5,352 bases of DNA. Origin: Planctomycetota bacterium (GTDB lineage: Bacteria; Planctomycetota; MHYJ01; JACQXL01). Positions within the stretch are counted from its first letter, which is position 1. The number at the start of each line of letters is the position of its first letter. The stretch lies in NCBI GenBank assembly GCA_016208805.1, contig JACQXL010000254.1:1-5352 (forward strand). Direction: 5' to 3'. The notes under the pieces are model-generated. The model worked only from the letters and a program-made list of their open reading frames with translations, had not been told where the DNA came from and made no database searches. Made by a program: the position numbers and the translations under genes. Of this stretch, positions 1 through 4,920 are shown piece after piece.

Positions 1-53
1 GCGTAAAGAACAGGGTGTGTAAGAAGTGTAAGAAAGTGGTTGCGAACGTATGA
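1..53 (+). CDS. rplX: 50S ribosomal protein L24, C-terminal end (partial)
   Basis: The reading frame beginning at base 3 gives VKNRVCKKCKKVVANV and stops at TGA 51-53. The R-V-C-K-K-C pattern matches the usual end of bacterial L24 (RVCKKCGE-like), and the gene directly upstream of rplE in the spc operon is normally rplX. L24 binds 23S rRNA early in assembly of the large subunit. Only 16 residues are visible, so the call rests on this short tail and on gene order. The two cysteines form a CxxC pair that occurs in many L24 proteins. The start and the body of the gene lie left of the window. Confidence 0.85.
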   Translation, partial: VKNRVCKKCKKVVANV

Positions 54-70
54 AATAGGACGCTGATTTG

Positions 71-117
71 CGCAGATGACCGCAGATAAAAATCCTGATA
101 ATCTGCGTTTATCTGCG
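71..117 (+). repeat. Double-armed inverted repeat in the rplX-rplE spacer
   Basis: CGCAGAT occurs at 71-77 and 81-87, and its reverse complement ATCTGCG at 101-107 and 111-117, each pair with a 10-bp period. The arms form a 17-position stem (7 pairs, then G-U, A-U and one C/U mismatch, then 7 pairs) around a 13-nt loop at 88-100. This resembles the dispersed 'CGCAGAT...ATCTGCG' non-coding repeats of many environmental bacterial genomes; that family link is from memory, not from a search. It fills most of the spacer before rplE and would fold in the mRNA 15 nt upstream of the likely rplE start. Confidence 0.8.
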
Positions 118-132
118 TCCGCTAAATGGATT

Positions 133-672
133 ATGGATAGACTATCAGAACGGTATAACAAAGAGGTGGTTCCGGCGGTAATAAAGCAGTTTAATTACAA
201 GAGCCGCTGGGAGGTGCCGCGCCTGGATAAGATTGTGGTTAATATGGGCGTGGGCAAGGCCACGGAAGAGAAGGACCGGATGGAGGCCGCGGTCAAGGAC
301 CTAGCCGCGATTACCGGCCAGAAACCGATTGTTACCCGGGCCCGGGTCAGCGTGGACGGGTTCAAACTGCGCAAGAACGAGCCCATCGGCTGCAAGGTCA
401 CACTGCGCGGACGGCGGATGTTTGAGTTCCTGGACCGGGTCATCAGCATCGTCCTGCCGCGCCAGAAGGACTTCAGGGGCCTGAGCCGCAAGTCGTTTGA
501 CAAGCAGGGTAATTTTAATATGGGCATCGCCGAGCAGTCCACCTTCCCGGAAATAAATATTGACAACGTCCAGTTCGTCCAGGGGATGGATATTACCATA
601 GTGATAAATAACAAGGGTACCGATGCGTCATACACTGTGTTAAAGACGCTGGGGATGCCGTTCAGGGACTGA
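133..672 (+). CDS. rplE: 50S ribosomal protein L5
   Basis: L5 binds 5S rRNA and helps place it on the central protuberance of the large subunit, contacting P-site tRNA and the small subunit. The protein carries the family signatures in order: LDKIVVNMGVG (residues 31-41), ITGQKPIVTRA (60-70), GFKLRKNEPIGCKVTLRG (76-93), FLDRVISIVLPR (99-110), DFRGLSRKSFD (113-123) and GMDITIV (151-157), ending GMPFRD. I chose ATG 133, which gives 179 residues, the normal family length, and the usual L5 opening (MDRLSERYNKEVVP). The frame is open back to an ATG at 76, but the 19 extra residues are translated repeat sequence. The ribosome binding site for 133 is poor: only TGGA at 127-130, too close. Coupling to rplX or another mode of initiation is therefore possible. 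The stop is TGA 670-672, followed 25 nt later by rpsN. Confidence 0.96.
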   Translation: MDRLSERYNKEVVPAVIKQFNYKSRWEVPRLDKIVVNMGVGKATEEKDRMEAAVKDLAAITGQKPIVTRARVSVDGFKLRKNEPIGCKVTLRGRRMFEFLDRVISIVLPRQKDFRGLSRKSFDKQGNFNMGIAEQSTFPEINIDNVQFVQGMDITIVINNKGTDASYTVLKTLGMPFRD

Positions 673-675
673 AGC

Positions 676-693
676 CACGGATTACACGGATTA
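676..693 (+). repeat. Tandem 9-bp repeat CACGGATTA before rpsN
   Basis: Two perfect copies of CACGGATTA lie head to tail at 676-684 and 685-693, occupying most of the 25-nt rplE-rpsN spacer. The sequence matches one arm of a dispersed palindromic repeat type (CCACGGATTACACGGATT...) that I recall from many environmental genomes. The opposite arm is not present, so this would be a fragment. The GGA at 688-690 lies 7 nt before the rpsN ATG and is the only candidate Shine-Dalgarno core. Confidence 0.7.
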
Positions 694-697
694 AAAG

Positions 698-883
698 ATG
701 ACAACGAAAGCGTTAAGTATAAAACAGCGGAGCGAGCCCAAGTTCAAGGTCAGGAAGTATAACCGGTGCCAGATATGCGGACGGCGCAGGGGATTTTACC
801 GCAAGTTCCAGTTGTGCCGGATTTGCTTCCGCAACCTGGCCTGGCAGAATAAACTGCCGGGTGTTAGAAAAGCCAGCTGGTAA
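698..883 (+). CDS. rpsN: 30S ribosomal protein S14, zinc-binding type
   Basis: S14 sits in the head of the small subunit next to S3 and S10 and is needed late in 30S assembly. This is the short, zinc-binding form (type Z): 61 residues with four cysteines at 24, 27, 40 and 43 in a CxxC-x12-CxxC arrangement, which would hold one zinc ion. The family core is clear: PKFKVR (14-19), CQICGRRRGFYRKF (24-37), LCRICFR (39-45) and the end LPGVRKASW. ATG 698 gives the standard type Z length. The start is preceded by repeat-like sequence and only a weak GGA core 7 nt away. Its place between L5 and S8 is the usual one. Some zinc-type S14 genes have a zinc-free paralogue elsewhere in the genome; that cannot be judged here. 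Confidence 0.96.
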   Translation: MTTKALSIKQRSEPKFKVRKYNRCQICGRRRGFYRKFQLCRICFRNLAWQNKLPGVRKASW

Positions 884-897
884 TGTTTGTGGGTTCA

Positions 898-923
898 CCC
901 GCCTACGCCAAGGCTACGGCGGG
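898..923 (+). repeat. CCCGCC/GGCGGG palindromic repeat before rpsH
   Basis: CCCGCC (898-903) pairs with GGCGGG (918-923). Inside, TAC (904-906) faces TAC (915-917), and GCC (907-909) can pair with GGC (912-914) across a 2-nt centre. A smaller GGGT-TC-ACCC palindrome at 891-900 overlaps its left edge. The sequence resembles the GC-rich 'CCGCCTACGCC...GGCGGG' dispersed repeats found between genes in many genomes; this is recalled, not searched. It fills the middle of the 55-nt rpsN-rpsH spacer. No T-run follows it, so it does not look like a terminator. Confidence 0.65.
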
Positions 924-926
924 CGC

Positions 927-932
927 AGGGAG
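927..932 (+). promoter_or_regulatory. Shine-Dalgarno site of rpsH
   Basis: AGGGAG lies 6 nt before ATG 939 (spacer TAAAAT) and begins 3 nt after the palindrome at 898-923. It fixes the rpsH start. rplF has the identical 6-nt spacer and ATG context. Confidence 0.8.
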
Positions 933-938
933 TAAAAT

Positions 939-1337
939 ATGAGCGTAACAGACCCGATTGCCGATATGCTGACCCGCATCCGGAATAGTTGTATGCGGAA
1001 ATCAGAAAATGTGGATATGCCGGCCTCCAAGATGAAGAAGGCCGTGGCCAAGGTGCTGAAGGAAACCGGCTATATCCAGGATTATAAAGTGACCAGCACG
1101 GACAAATTCGCTACCCTGCGGATTTATCTGAAGTATTCCCAGACCGGCGAAAGCGTGATAAACGCCATTAAACGCATCAGCAAGCCGGGTTGCCGGATTT
1201 ATCGCGGGGTGGATAAACTGCCCAAGGTGCTGGATAGTCTGGGCACCAGTATTGTTTCTACCTCAAAGGGCGTGATGAGCGACAAGGAGTGCAAGAAACT
1301 TAAACTGGGCGGCGAGGTGATTTGCCAGTTGTGGTAG
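939..1337 (+). CDS. rpsH: 30S ribosomal protein S8
   Basis: S8 is a primary 16S rRNA binder (central domain, helix 21) and an early assembly protein of the small subunit. In E. coli it is also the translational repressor of the spc operon. The 132-residue protein has the usual opening SVTDPIADMLTRIRN (2-16), the mid region INAIKRISKPGCRIY (74-88), and the C-terminal RNA-binding signature STSKGVMSDKECKKL (107-121) followed by GGEVICQLW. Length is normal for the family. The start is supported by AGGGAG 6 nt upstream. It lies 55 nt after rpsN and 76 nt before rplF, both spacers being repeat-like. No odd residues or breaks are seen. Confidence 0.97.
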   Translation: MSVTDPIADMLTRIRNSCMRKSENVDMPASKMKKAVAKVLKETGYIQDYKVTSTDKFATLRIYLKYSQTGESVINAIKRISKPGCRIYRGVDKLPKVLDSLGTSIVSTSKGVMSDKECKKLKLGGEVICQLW

Positions 1338-1347
1338 AACCGAAACC

Positions 1348-1367
1348 GTCCCGCCATTCGGCGGGAC
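1348..1367 (+). repeat. Perfect 8-bp hairpin in the rpsH-rplF spacer
   Basis: GTCCCGCC (1348-1355) and GGCGGGAC (1360-1367) are exact reverse complements around an ATTC loop. The hairpin starts 10 nt after the rpsH stop. It is followed by TTCGCTTCGCTGCGCAG, not by a T-run, and six further genes of the operon follow it, so an intrinsic terminator is unlikely. The sequence looks like a GC-rich dispersed repeat. It could also pause polymerase or act as an mRNA processing site, which cannot be told from sequence alone. Confidence 0.65.
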
Positions 1368-1380
1368 TTCGCTTCGCTGC

Positions 1381-1410
1381 GCAGATTGCACGGATAAACA
1401 CAGAGGATAA
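1381..1410 (+). repeat. Decayed CACGGAT-type repeat before rplF
   Basis: The stretch holds GCAGATTG, CACGGATAAA (1389-1398) and CACAGAGGATAAA (from 1399), units that resemble the CGCAGAT and CACGGATTA repeats of the rplX-rplE and rplE-rpsN spacers but are less regular. It directly abuts the rplF start and includes its ribosome binding site. The relation to the other two spacers rests on similarity by eye. Confidence 0.45.
1402..1407 (+). promoter_or_regulatory. Shine-Dalgarno site of rplF
   Basis: AGAGGA lies 6 nt before ATG 1414 (spacer TAAAAT, the same as for rpsH) and lies within repeat-like sequence. It supports the chosen start. Confidence 0.75.
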
Positions 1411-1413
1411 AAT

Positions 1414-1968
1414 ATGTCACGGATTGGGAAGAAACCGATTAGCATCCCGGACGGCGTCAAGGTGAGCGTGGCCGGCGCGACCGTCAAGGCCGAAGGTCCC
1501 AAGGGCGCGATGGCCTGCACCGTGCCGGCCAATATCAAGGTCACCGTTGATGCCGGGAAAAAGCAATTACGGCTGGAATGCAATTATCAGTTAGCACAGG
1601 ATAGAATGAACCACGGATTGCACCGGAGCATCGTTAATAATATGGTTACCGGCGTGAGCAAGGGCTACGAGAAGAAACTGGAAATCAACGGCACCGGCTA
1701 CAATGCCAAGGCCCAGGGCAAGGAATTAATCATCAATATCGGGCTGTCGCATCCGGTGAAGATAAACATCCCGGACGGCATTAAGATAGAGATTCCCAAC
1801 CCGAACAATGTTGTGGTTCAGGGCGTGGACCGGGAACTGGTCGGCCAGTTTGCGGCCAAGATACGATTTATCAGGCCGGCCGAGCCCTACAACCTGAAAG
1901 GGATAAAATACGCCGACGAGGTCATCCGCCGCAAGGCCGGCAAGACCTTCGTGACCGGCACTACGTAA
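1414..1968 (+). CDS. rplF: 50S ribosomal protein L6
   Basis: L6 binds 23S rRNA near the factor-binding site and the base of the L7/L12 stalk. The 184-residue protein has two repeated L6 domains, as expected. It opens SRIGKKPISIPDGVKV (2-17); the first domain carries GPKG (28-31) and HGLHRSIVNNMVTGVSKGYEKKL (67-89, the link to domain two). The second domain ends with the family signature GVDRELVGQFAAKIRFIRPAEPYNLKGIKY (137-166) and RRKAGK (172-177). Length is normal, with a short TFVTGTT tail. The start has a good AGAGGA site. The stop TAA 1966-1968 is only 4 nt from rplR, which suggests coupled translation. Confidence 0.97.
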   Translation: MSRIGKKPISIPDGVKVSVAGATVKAEGPKGAMACTVPANIKVTVDAGKKQLRLECNYQLAQDRMNHGLHRSIVNNMVTGVSKGYEKKLEINGTGYNAKAQGKELIINIGLSHPVKINIPDGIKIEIPNPNNVVVQGVDRELVGQFAAKIRFIRPAEPYNLKGIKYADEVIRRKAGKTFVTGTT

Positions 1969-1972
1969 TATT

Positions 1973-2341
1973 ATGGAAAAACAGAGAGCCATCTGGTTCA
2001 AACGTGAACGGCGCCACCTGCGGGTACGCAAGAAGGTATTCGGCACCAGCCAGCGGCCGCGCCTGAGCATCTATCGCAGTTTGAACCATATCTATGCCCA
2101 GATAATTGACGATACCAAATCGCAGACCCTCTGCGCGGCGTCAACCCAGTCCGAGACCATCAAGAAGGCGCTCAAGACCTGCGGCAATAAAGCGGCCGCA
2201 CAGGCGGTCGGCAAACACATCGCCGAGACAGCCGTCAAGCAGGGCATCCAGAAGGTGGTCTTTGACCGGGGCAGTTACCTGTATCACGGCCGGATAAAGG
2301 CGCTGGCCGATGCGGCCCGGGCCGGCGGATTGAAATTTTAG
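1973..2341 (+). CDS. rplR: 50S ribosomal protein L18
   Basis: L18 binds 5S rRNA and, with L5, carries it to the central protuberance. The 122-residue protein shows the basic N-terminal RNA-binding stretch (KRERRHLRVRKKVFG, 10-24), RPRLSIYRSLNHIYAQIIDD (28-47), the conserved helix with AAAQAVGKHIAETA (74-87), KVVFDRGSYLYHGRIKALADAAR (94-116) and the end AGGLKF. Length is typical. There is no clear Shine-Dalgarno site before ATG 1973. With rplF ending 4 nt upstream, ribosomes finishing rplF probably reinitiate here. The order L6-L18-S5 is the standard spc order. Confidence 0.96.
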   Translation: MEKQRAIWFKRERRHLRVRKKVFGTSQRPRLSIYRSLNHIYAQIIDDTKSQTLCAASTQSETIKKALKTCGNKAAAQAVGKHIAETAVKQGIQKVVFDRGSYLYHGRIKALADAARAGGLKF

Positions 2342-2354
2342 GTTACTATAAATT

Positions 2355-2360
2355 AGGAGA
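2355..2360 (+). promoter_or_regulatory. Shine-Dalgarno site that fixes the rpsE GTG start
   Basis: AGGAGA lies 5 nt before GTG 2366. It is the best ribosome binding site in the window and selects this GTG as the rpsE start, although the resulting protein is about 50 residues longer than usual at the N-terminus. Confidence 0.85.
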
Positions 2361-2365
2361 CCATT

Positions 2366-3022
2366 GTGACAGAGAATAAAGAAAACAAGACCCCTGAACC
2401 GGTTGTACCGCCGCCGGTCAATCCGGCCGAGGCCGTTAAGCCCCAGCCAGCCGCGCCGAAGACGGCAGGCGCACCCGGCGGGCGCGAACACCGTAACTGG
2501 CCGGACCGGAGAGCATTCGGGCAGGGCAAACCGGGTTCCGGGTCGATGGGTAGGGACAGAGACGATAAGTTTGACGAGATTGTCATTAAGATTAAGCGCT
2601 GTTCCAAAACGGTTAAAGGCGGCCGGCGGATGAGTTTCTCGGCGCTGGTCGCGGTCGGCGACCATCAGGGGATGGTCGGTTACGGTCTGGGCAAGGCCAA
2701 CGAGGTGCCGTTCGCCGTGGAGAAGGCCGTCAAGGCCGCCAAAAAGAGTCTCATCAAGATACCGTTAAAAGATACGACCCTGCCGCATTCAACCAGCGGC
2801 AAATATAGCGCCAGCACGGTATTAATCAGGCCGGCCTGCCGGGGCACCGGCATCATCGCCGGTTCGGCCGTGCGGGCGATTCTGGAACTGGCCGGTATTA
2901 AGGACATCCTGGCCAAGGTGATGGGCAGTACCAATCCGACCAATGTGGTCAAGGCCACACTCAAGGCATTAGGACAGGTAAAGACTATACAGGAAAGGAA
3001 TAAATTGCTGACCGTAAGTTAG
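2366..3022 (+). CDS. rpsE: 30S ribosomal protein S5 with long proline-rich N-terminal extension
   Basis: S5 lies at the mRNA entry side of the small subunit and affects decoding accuracy and mRNA unwinding. The family core starts near residue 66 (DDKFDEIVIKIKRCSKTVKGGRRMSFSALVAVGD, 66-99), with GYGLGKANEVP (105-115), then the second domain with RGTGIIAGSAVRAILELAGIKDILAK (159-184) and GSTNPTNVVKATLKAL (187-202). The first 65 residues are low-complexity: acidic and lysine-rich at first, then proline/alanine-rich (PEPVVPPPVNP, 10-20; PQPAAPKTAGAPGG, 26-39), then glycine/arginine-rich. Total length is 218 against roughly 160-170 in E. coli-like proteins. The strong AGGAGA site before GTG 2366 argues that the extension is really translated. 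An internal start at Met61 is conceivable and would give an ordinary S5. Confidence 0.95.
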   Translation: MTENKENKTPEPVVPPPVNPAEAVKPQPAAPKTAGAPGGREHRNWPDRRAFGQGKPGSGSMGRDRDDKFDEIVIKIKRCSKTVKGGRRMSFSALVAVGDHQGMVGYGLGKANEVPFAVEKAVKAAKKSLIKIPLKDTTLPHSTSGKYSASTVLIRPACRGTGIIAGSAVRAILELAGIKDILAKVMGSTNPTNVVKATLKALGQVKTIQERNKLLTVS

Positions 3023-3034
3023 ATTTCTCCTGCG

Positions 3035-3120
3035 GTCATTGCGAGCCCCCGACGTAACGGCGGGGGCGTGGCAATCTTGTAAAAGGATGATTGCTTCGTC
3101 GCTCCGCTCCTCGCAATGAC
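3035..3120. repeat. 86-bp palindromic dispersed repeat with GTCATTGCGAG ends, at the usual rpmD position
   Basis: The ends are perfect 11-bp inverted repeats: GTCATTGCGAG (3035-3045) and CTCGCAATGAC (3110-3120). Inside are two further hairpins: CCCCCG (3046-3051) with CGGGGG (3061-3066), and GCAATC (3071-3076) with GATTGC (3089-3094). The whole can fold as a branched structure on either strand. The 'CATTGCGAG...CTCGCAATGA' type is a known widespread intergenic repeat that gives rise to spurious peptides containing CEERSDEAI; exactly that peptide appears on the - strand here. It occupies most of the 119-nt rpsE-rplO spacer. No target-site duplication is obvious, and no transposase is present, so any mobility would have to be supplied in trans. 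Confidence 0.85.
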
Positions 3121-3141
3121 ACGTGAAGTGGAAGAAACAGT

Positions 3142-3597
3142 ATGAACCTGACACAATTAAAGCAGTCATTCAAGAACATCCGCCGTCCGCGCAAGCGGGT
3201 CGGCCGTGGCGACGCTTCCGGGCACGGCGGGACTTCCGGCCGCGGGCACAAGGGCCAGAAGGCGCGGTCCGGCTACCACGCCAAGCGCTACTTTGAAGGC
3301 GGCCAGATGCCGCTTATCCGCAAACTCCCGAAGCGGGGATTTAATAACAAGCAATTCCAGACCCGAATCGCCATCATCAACCTGCGCGACTTGAACCGCT
3401 TCAATAATAACGAAGAGGTGACCGTGGCTAAACTCCTCCAGCGCCGGCTGGTTCGGGGCGCCTATGATGAGATTAAGGTCCTGGCCAAATGCGAACTGAC
3501 CAAAGAAGGTATCACCGTTCACGCACACCGTTTCAGCCAGTCAGCCATCAAGAAAATAGAGAGCAAAAAGGGTAAAATCGTCCGATGCAACGTATAA
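3142..3597 (+). CDS. rplO: 50S ribosomal protein L15
   Basis: L15 binds 23S rRNA and is an important late assembly protein of the large subunit. The N-terminal third is the typical basic, glycine-rich extension that reaches into the ribosome: RKRVGRGDASGHGGTSGRGHKGQKARSG (17-44), then FEGGQMPLIRKLPKRGF (51-67). The C-terminal globular part carries LRDLNRF and ends VHAHRFSQSAIKKIESKKGKIV. The 151-residue length is normal. The start ATG 3142 gives the usual MNL opening; the ribosome binding site is modest (GGAAG, 3130-3134). rpmD does not precede it, unlike in many bacteria. Its last 13 bases overlap secY. Confidence 0.96.
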   Translation: MNLTQLKQSFKNIRRPRKRVGRGDASGHGGTSGRGHKGQKARSGYHAKRYFEGGQMPLIRKLPKRGFNNKQFQTRIAIINLRDLNRFNNNEEVTVAKLLQRRLVRGAYDEIKVLAKCELTKEGITVHAHRFSQSAIKKIESKKGKIVRCNV

Positions 3598-4919
3598 AAG
3601 AAATCATCGTCAACATCTTTATGATACCGGAACTCCGGCGGCGGATTCTGATTACCTTCGGATTGCTGGCCATCTTCCGGCTGGGCTACCTTATCCCGGT
3701 GCCCGGCGTGGATATTGAGATAATCAGGAAGATGATTGCCGACCTGGCCGAGCGGGCCGGGAAGATTTACGGATTCGTCTCTATCTTTTCGGGCGGGTCG
3801 ATCACGAATTTCTCGGTATTTTCACTCGGGATTATGCCCTATATCACCGCATCAATTATGTTCTCGCTGCTGGTCAAGGTCATTCCTAAATTGGAGGCCC
3901 TGGCCAAGGAAGGCCCGTCCGGCCAGCGCAAGATAAGCCAGTACACGCGTATGGTCACCCTGCCGATTTCACTTTTCTGGGCGGTCTTCATCGTGATTTA
4001 TATCAGCGGCGAAAGATATAACGGCCAGCAGTTGGTATTGCATCCCGGTTTCTGGTCGTTCAGCCTGCCGGCGGTTCTGACGCTCAGCGCCGGCGCGCTG
4101 TTTGTGATGTGGCTGGGCGAGCAGATTACCGAATTCGGTATCGGTAACGGCGCGTCCATCATCATTATGGCCGGCATCATCGCCCGGATGCCGTATGCGA
4201 TAATTGAAATGTATCACAAAGTATCTGCCGGACAACTGAATATTGACCGGCCCGTCCTGATTATCCTGATATATCTGGCGGTGATAGTGGCGGTTGTCTA
4301 TATGACGCAGGCGCAGCGGCGGATTCCGATTCAATATTCCAAGCATATCCGCGGGCGCTCCGTCTACGGCGGACAGCGTCATTTCCTGCCGCTCCGGATT
4401 AACCAGGCCGGCGTGATGCCGGTTATCTTCGCTTCTACTCTGATGGTCATGCCGGAGATGATTGGTCGGTTTTCCGGCTCGGAACTGCTTCGCAATGCCT
4501 TCAGCCGGGGCGAGGCCGGGTTCTGGTATACTTTTTTCTATACGATATTGATATTTTTCTTTACTTATTTCTGGACTTCGTTATACTTTAGGCCGCAGGA
4601 GATGTCCGAGCACCTCAAGGAGTGGGGCAGTTTTGTGCCCGGCATCAGGCCCGGGAATGATACTTCGGCGCACCTGGAAACGATAATGAACCGGATAACG
4701 TTGGTCGGTGCGGCGTTTCTGGTCCTGATTGCGCTTCTGCCCAATATGGCTTCGTATGCCCTGGGCGTTGATAGATATGTCACGGGATTCCTCGGCGGCA
4801 CCGGTATCCTGATTGTGGTCGGTGTCGGTCTGGATATGATGCAGAAAGTGGAGTCGCACCTGATTCTCAGGGAATATGAGGGATTCCTGAAAAAGGGCAG
4901 GGTAAGAGGGAGACGATAA
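3585..4919 (+). CDS. secY: Preprotein translocase channel subunit SecY
   Basis: SecY forms the membrane channel for Sec-dependent export and membrane-protein insertion, working with SecE, SecG, the SecA motor and ribosomes. The 444-residue protein has the expected ten membrane segments, roughly at 21-39, 77-97, 123-140, 160-178, 187-207, 223-241, 273-291, 313-334, 371-389 and 400-418. The plug region is FVSIFSGGSITN (64-75), followed by FSLGIMPYITASIM (79-92). The cytoplasmic C4 loop has QRRIPIQYSK (244-253) and FLPLRINQAGVMPVIFAS (267-284). The C5 loop, a SecA and ribosome contact, has SFVPGIRPG (349-357), including the key arginine at 355. The end EGFLKKGRVRGR is typical. ATG 3585 overlaps rplO by 13 nt and has AAGGG 12 nt upstream; Met13 is a possible later start. 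adk follows after 1 nt. Confidence 0.97.
   Translation: MQRIKEIIVNIFMIPELRRRILITFGLLAIFRLGYLIPVPGVDIEIIRKMIADLAERAGKIYGFVSIFSGGSITNFSVFSLGIMPYITASIMFSLLVKVIPKLEALAKEGPSGQRKISQYTRMVTLPISLFWAVFIVIYISGERYNGQQLVLHPGFWSFSLPAVLTLSAGALFVMWLGEQITEFGIGNGASIIIMAGIIARMPYAIIEMYHKVSAGQLNIDRPVLIILIYLAVIVAVVYMTQAQRRIPIQYSKHIRGRSVYGGQRHFLPLRINQAGVMPVIFASTLMVMPEMIGRFSGSELLRNAFSRGEAGFWYTFFYTILIFFFTYFWTSLYFRPQEMSEHLKEWGSFVPGIRPGNDTSAHLETIMNRITLVGAAFLVLIALLPNMASYALGVDRYVTGFLGGTGILIVVGVGLDMMQKVESHLILREYEGFLKKGRVRGRR
4907..4912 (+). promoter_or_regulatory. Shine-Dalgarno site of adk inside the end of secY
   Basis: AGGGAG lies 8 nt before ATG 4921, within the last arginine codons of secY. With only 1 nt between the secY stop and the adk start, the two genes are tightly coupled. 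Confidence 0.75.
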
Positions 4920-4920
4920 T

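Noticed and set aside
76..132. ATG 76 as the rplE start, giving a 198-residue L5
   Set aside because: The extra 19 residues are translated from the inverted repeat, no ribosome binding site precedes ATG 76, and ATG 133 gives the standard 179-residue protein with the usual L5 opening.
195..704. Long - strand open frame of 169 codons opposite rplE
   Set aside because: It is antisense to a well-conserved L5 and shows no family resemblance; similar - strand frames at other genes were dropped for the same reason.
1348..1380. Rho-independent terminator after rpsH
   Set aside because: The stem is followed by mixed TTCGCTTCGCTGC, not a T-run, and essential genes of the same operon follow directly.
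1608..1625. Another copy of the CACGGATT repeat inside rplF (CCACGGATTGCACCGG)
   Set aside because: It encodes the conserved L6 residues NHGLHRS in frame, so the likeness is explained by coding constraint and chance.
3035..3120. A complete insertion sequence or CRISPR unit
   Set aside because: It is only 86 bp, has no coding capacity for a transposase and no regularly spaced direct repeats; it fits a short palindromic repeat better.
2969..3251. Two - strand open frames of 66 and 71 codons over the rpsE-rplO spacer
   Set aside because: They contain the peptides typical of the CATTGCGAG repeat (CEERSDEAI and its frame-shifted relatives) and overlap conserved ribosomal genes, so they are repeat artefacts.
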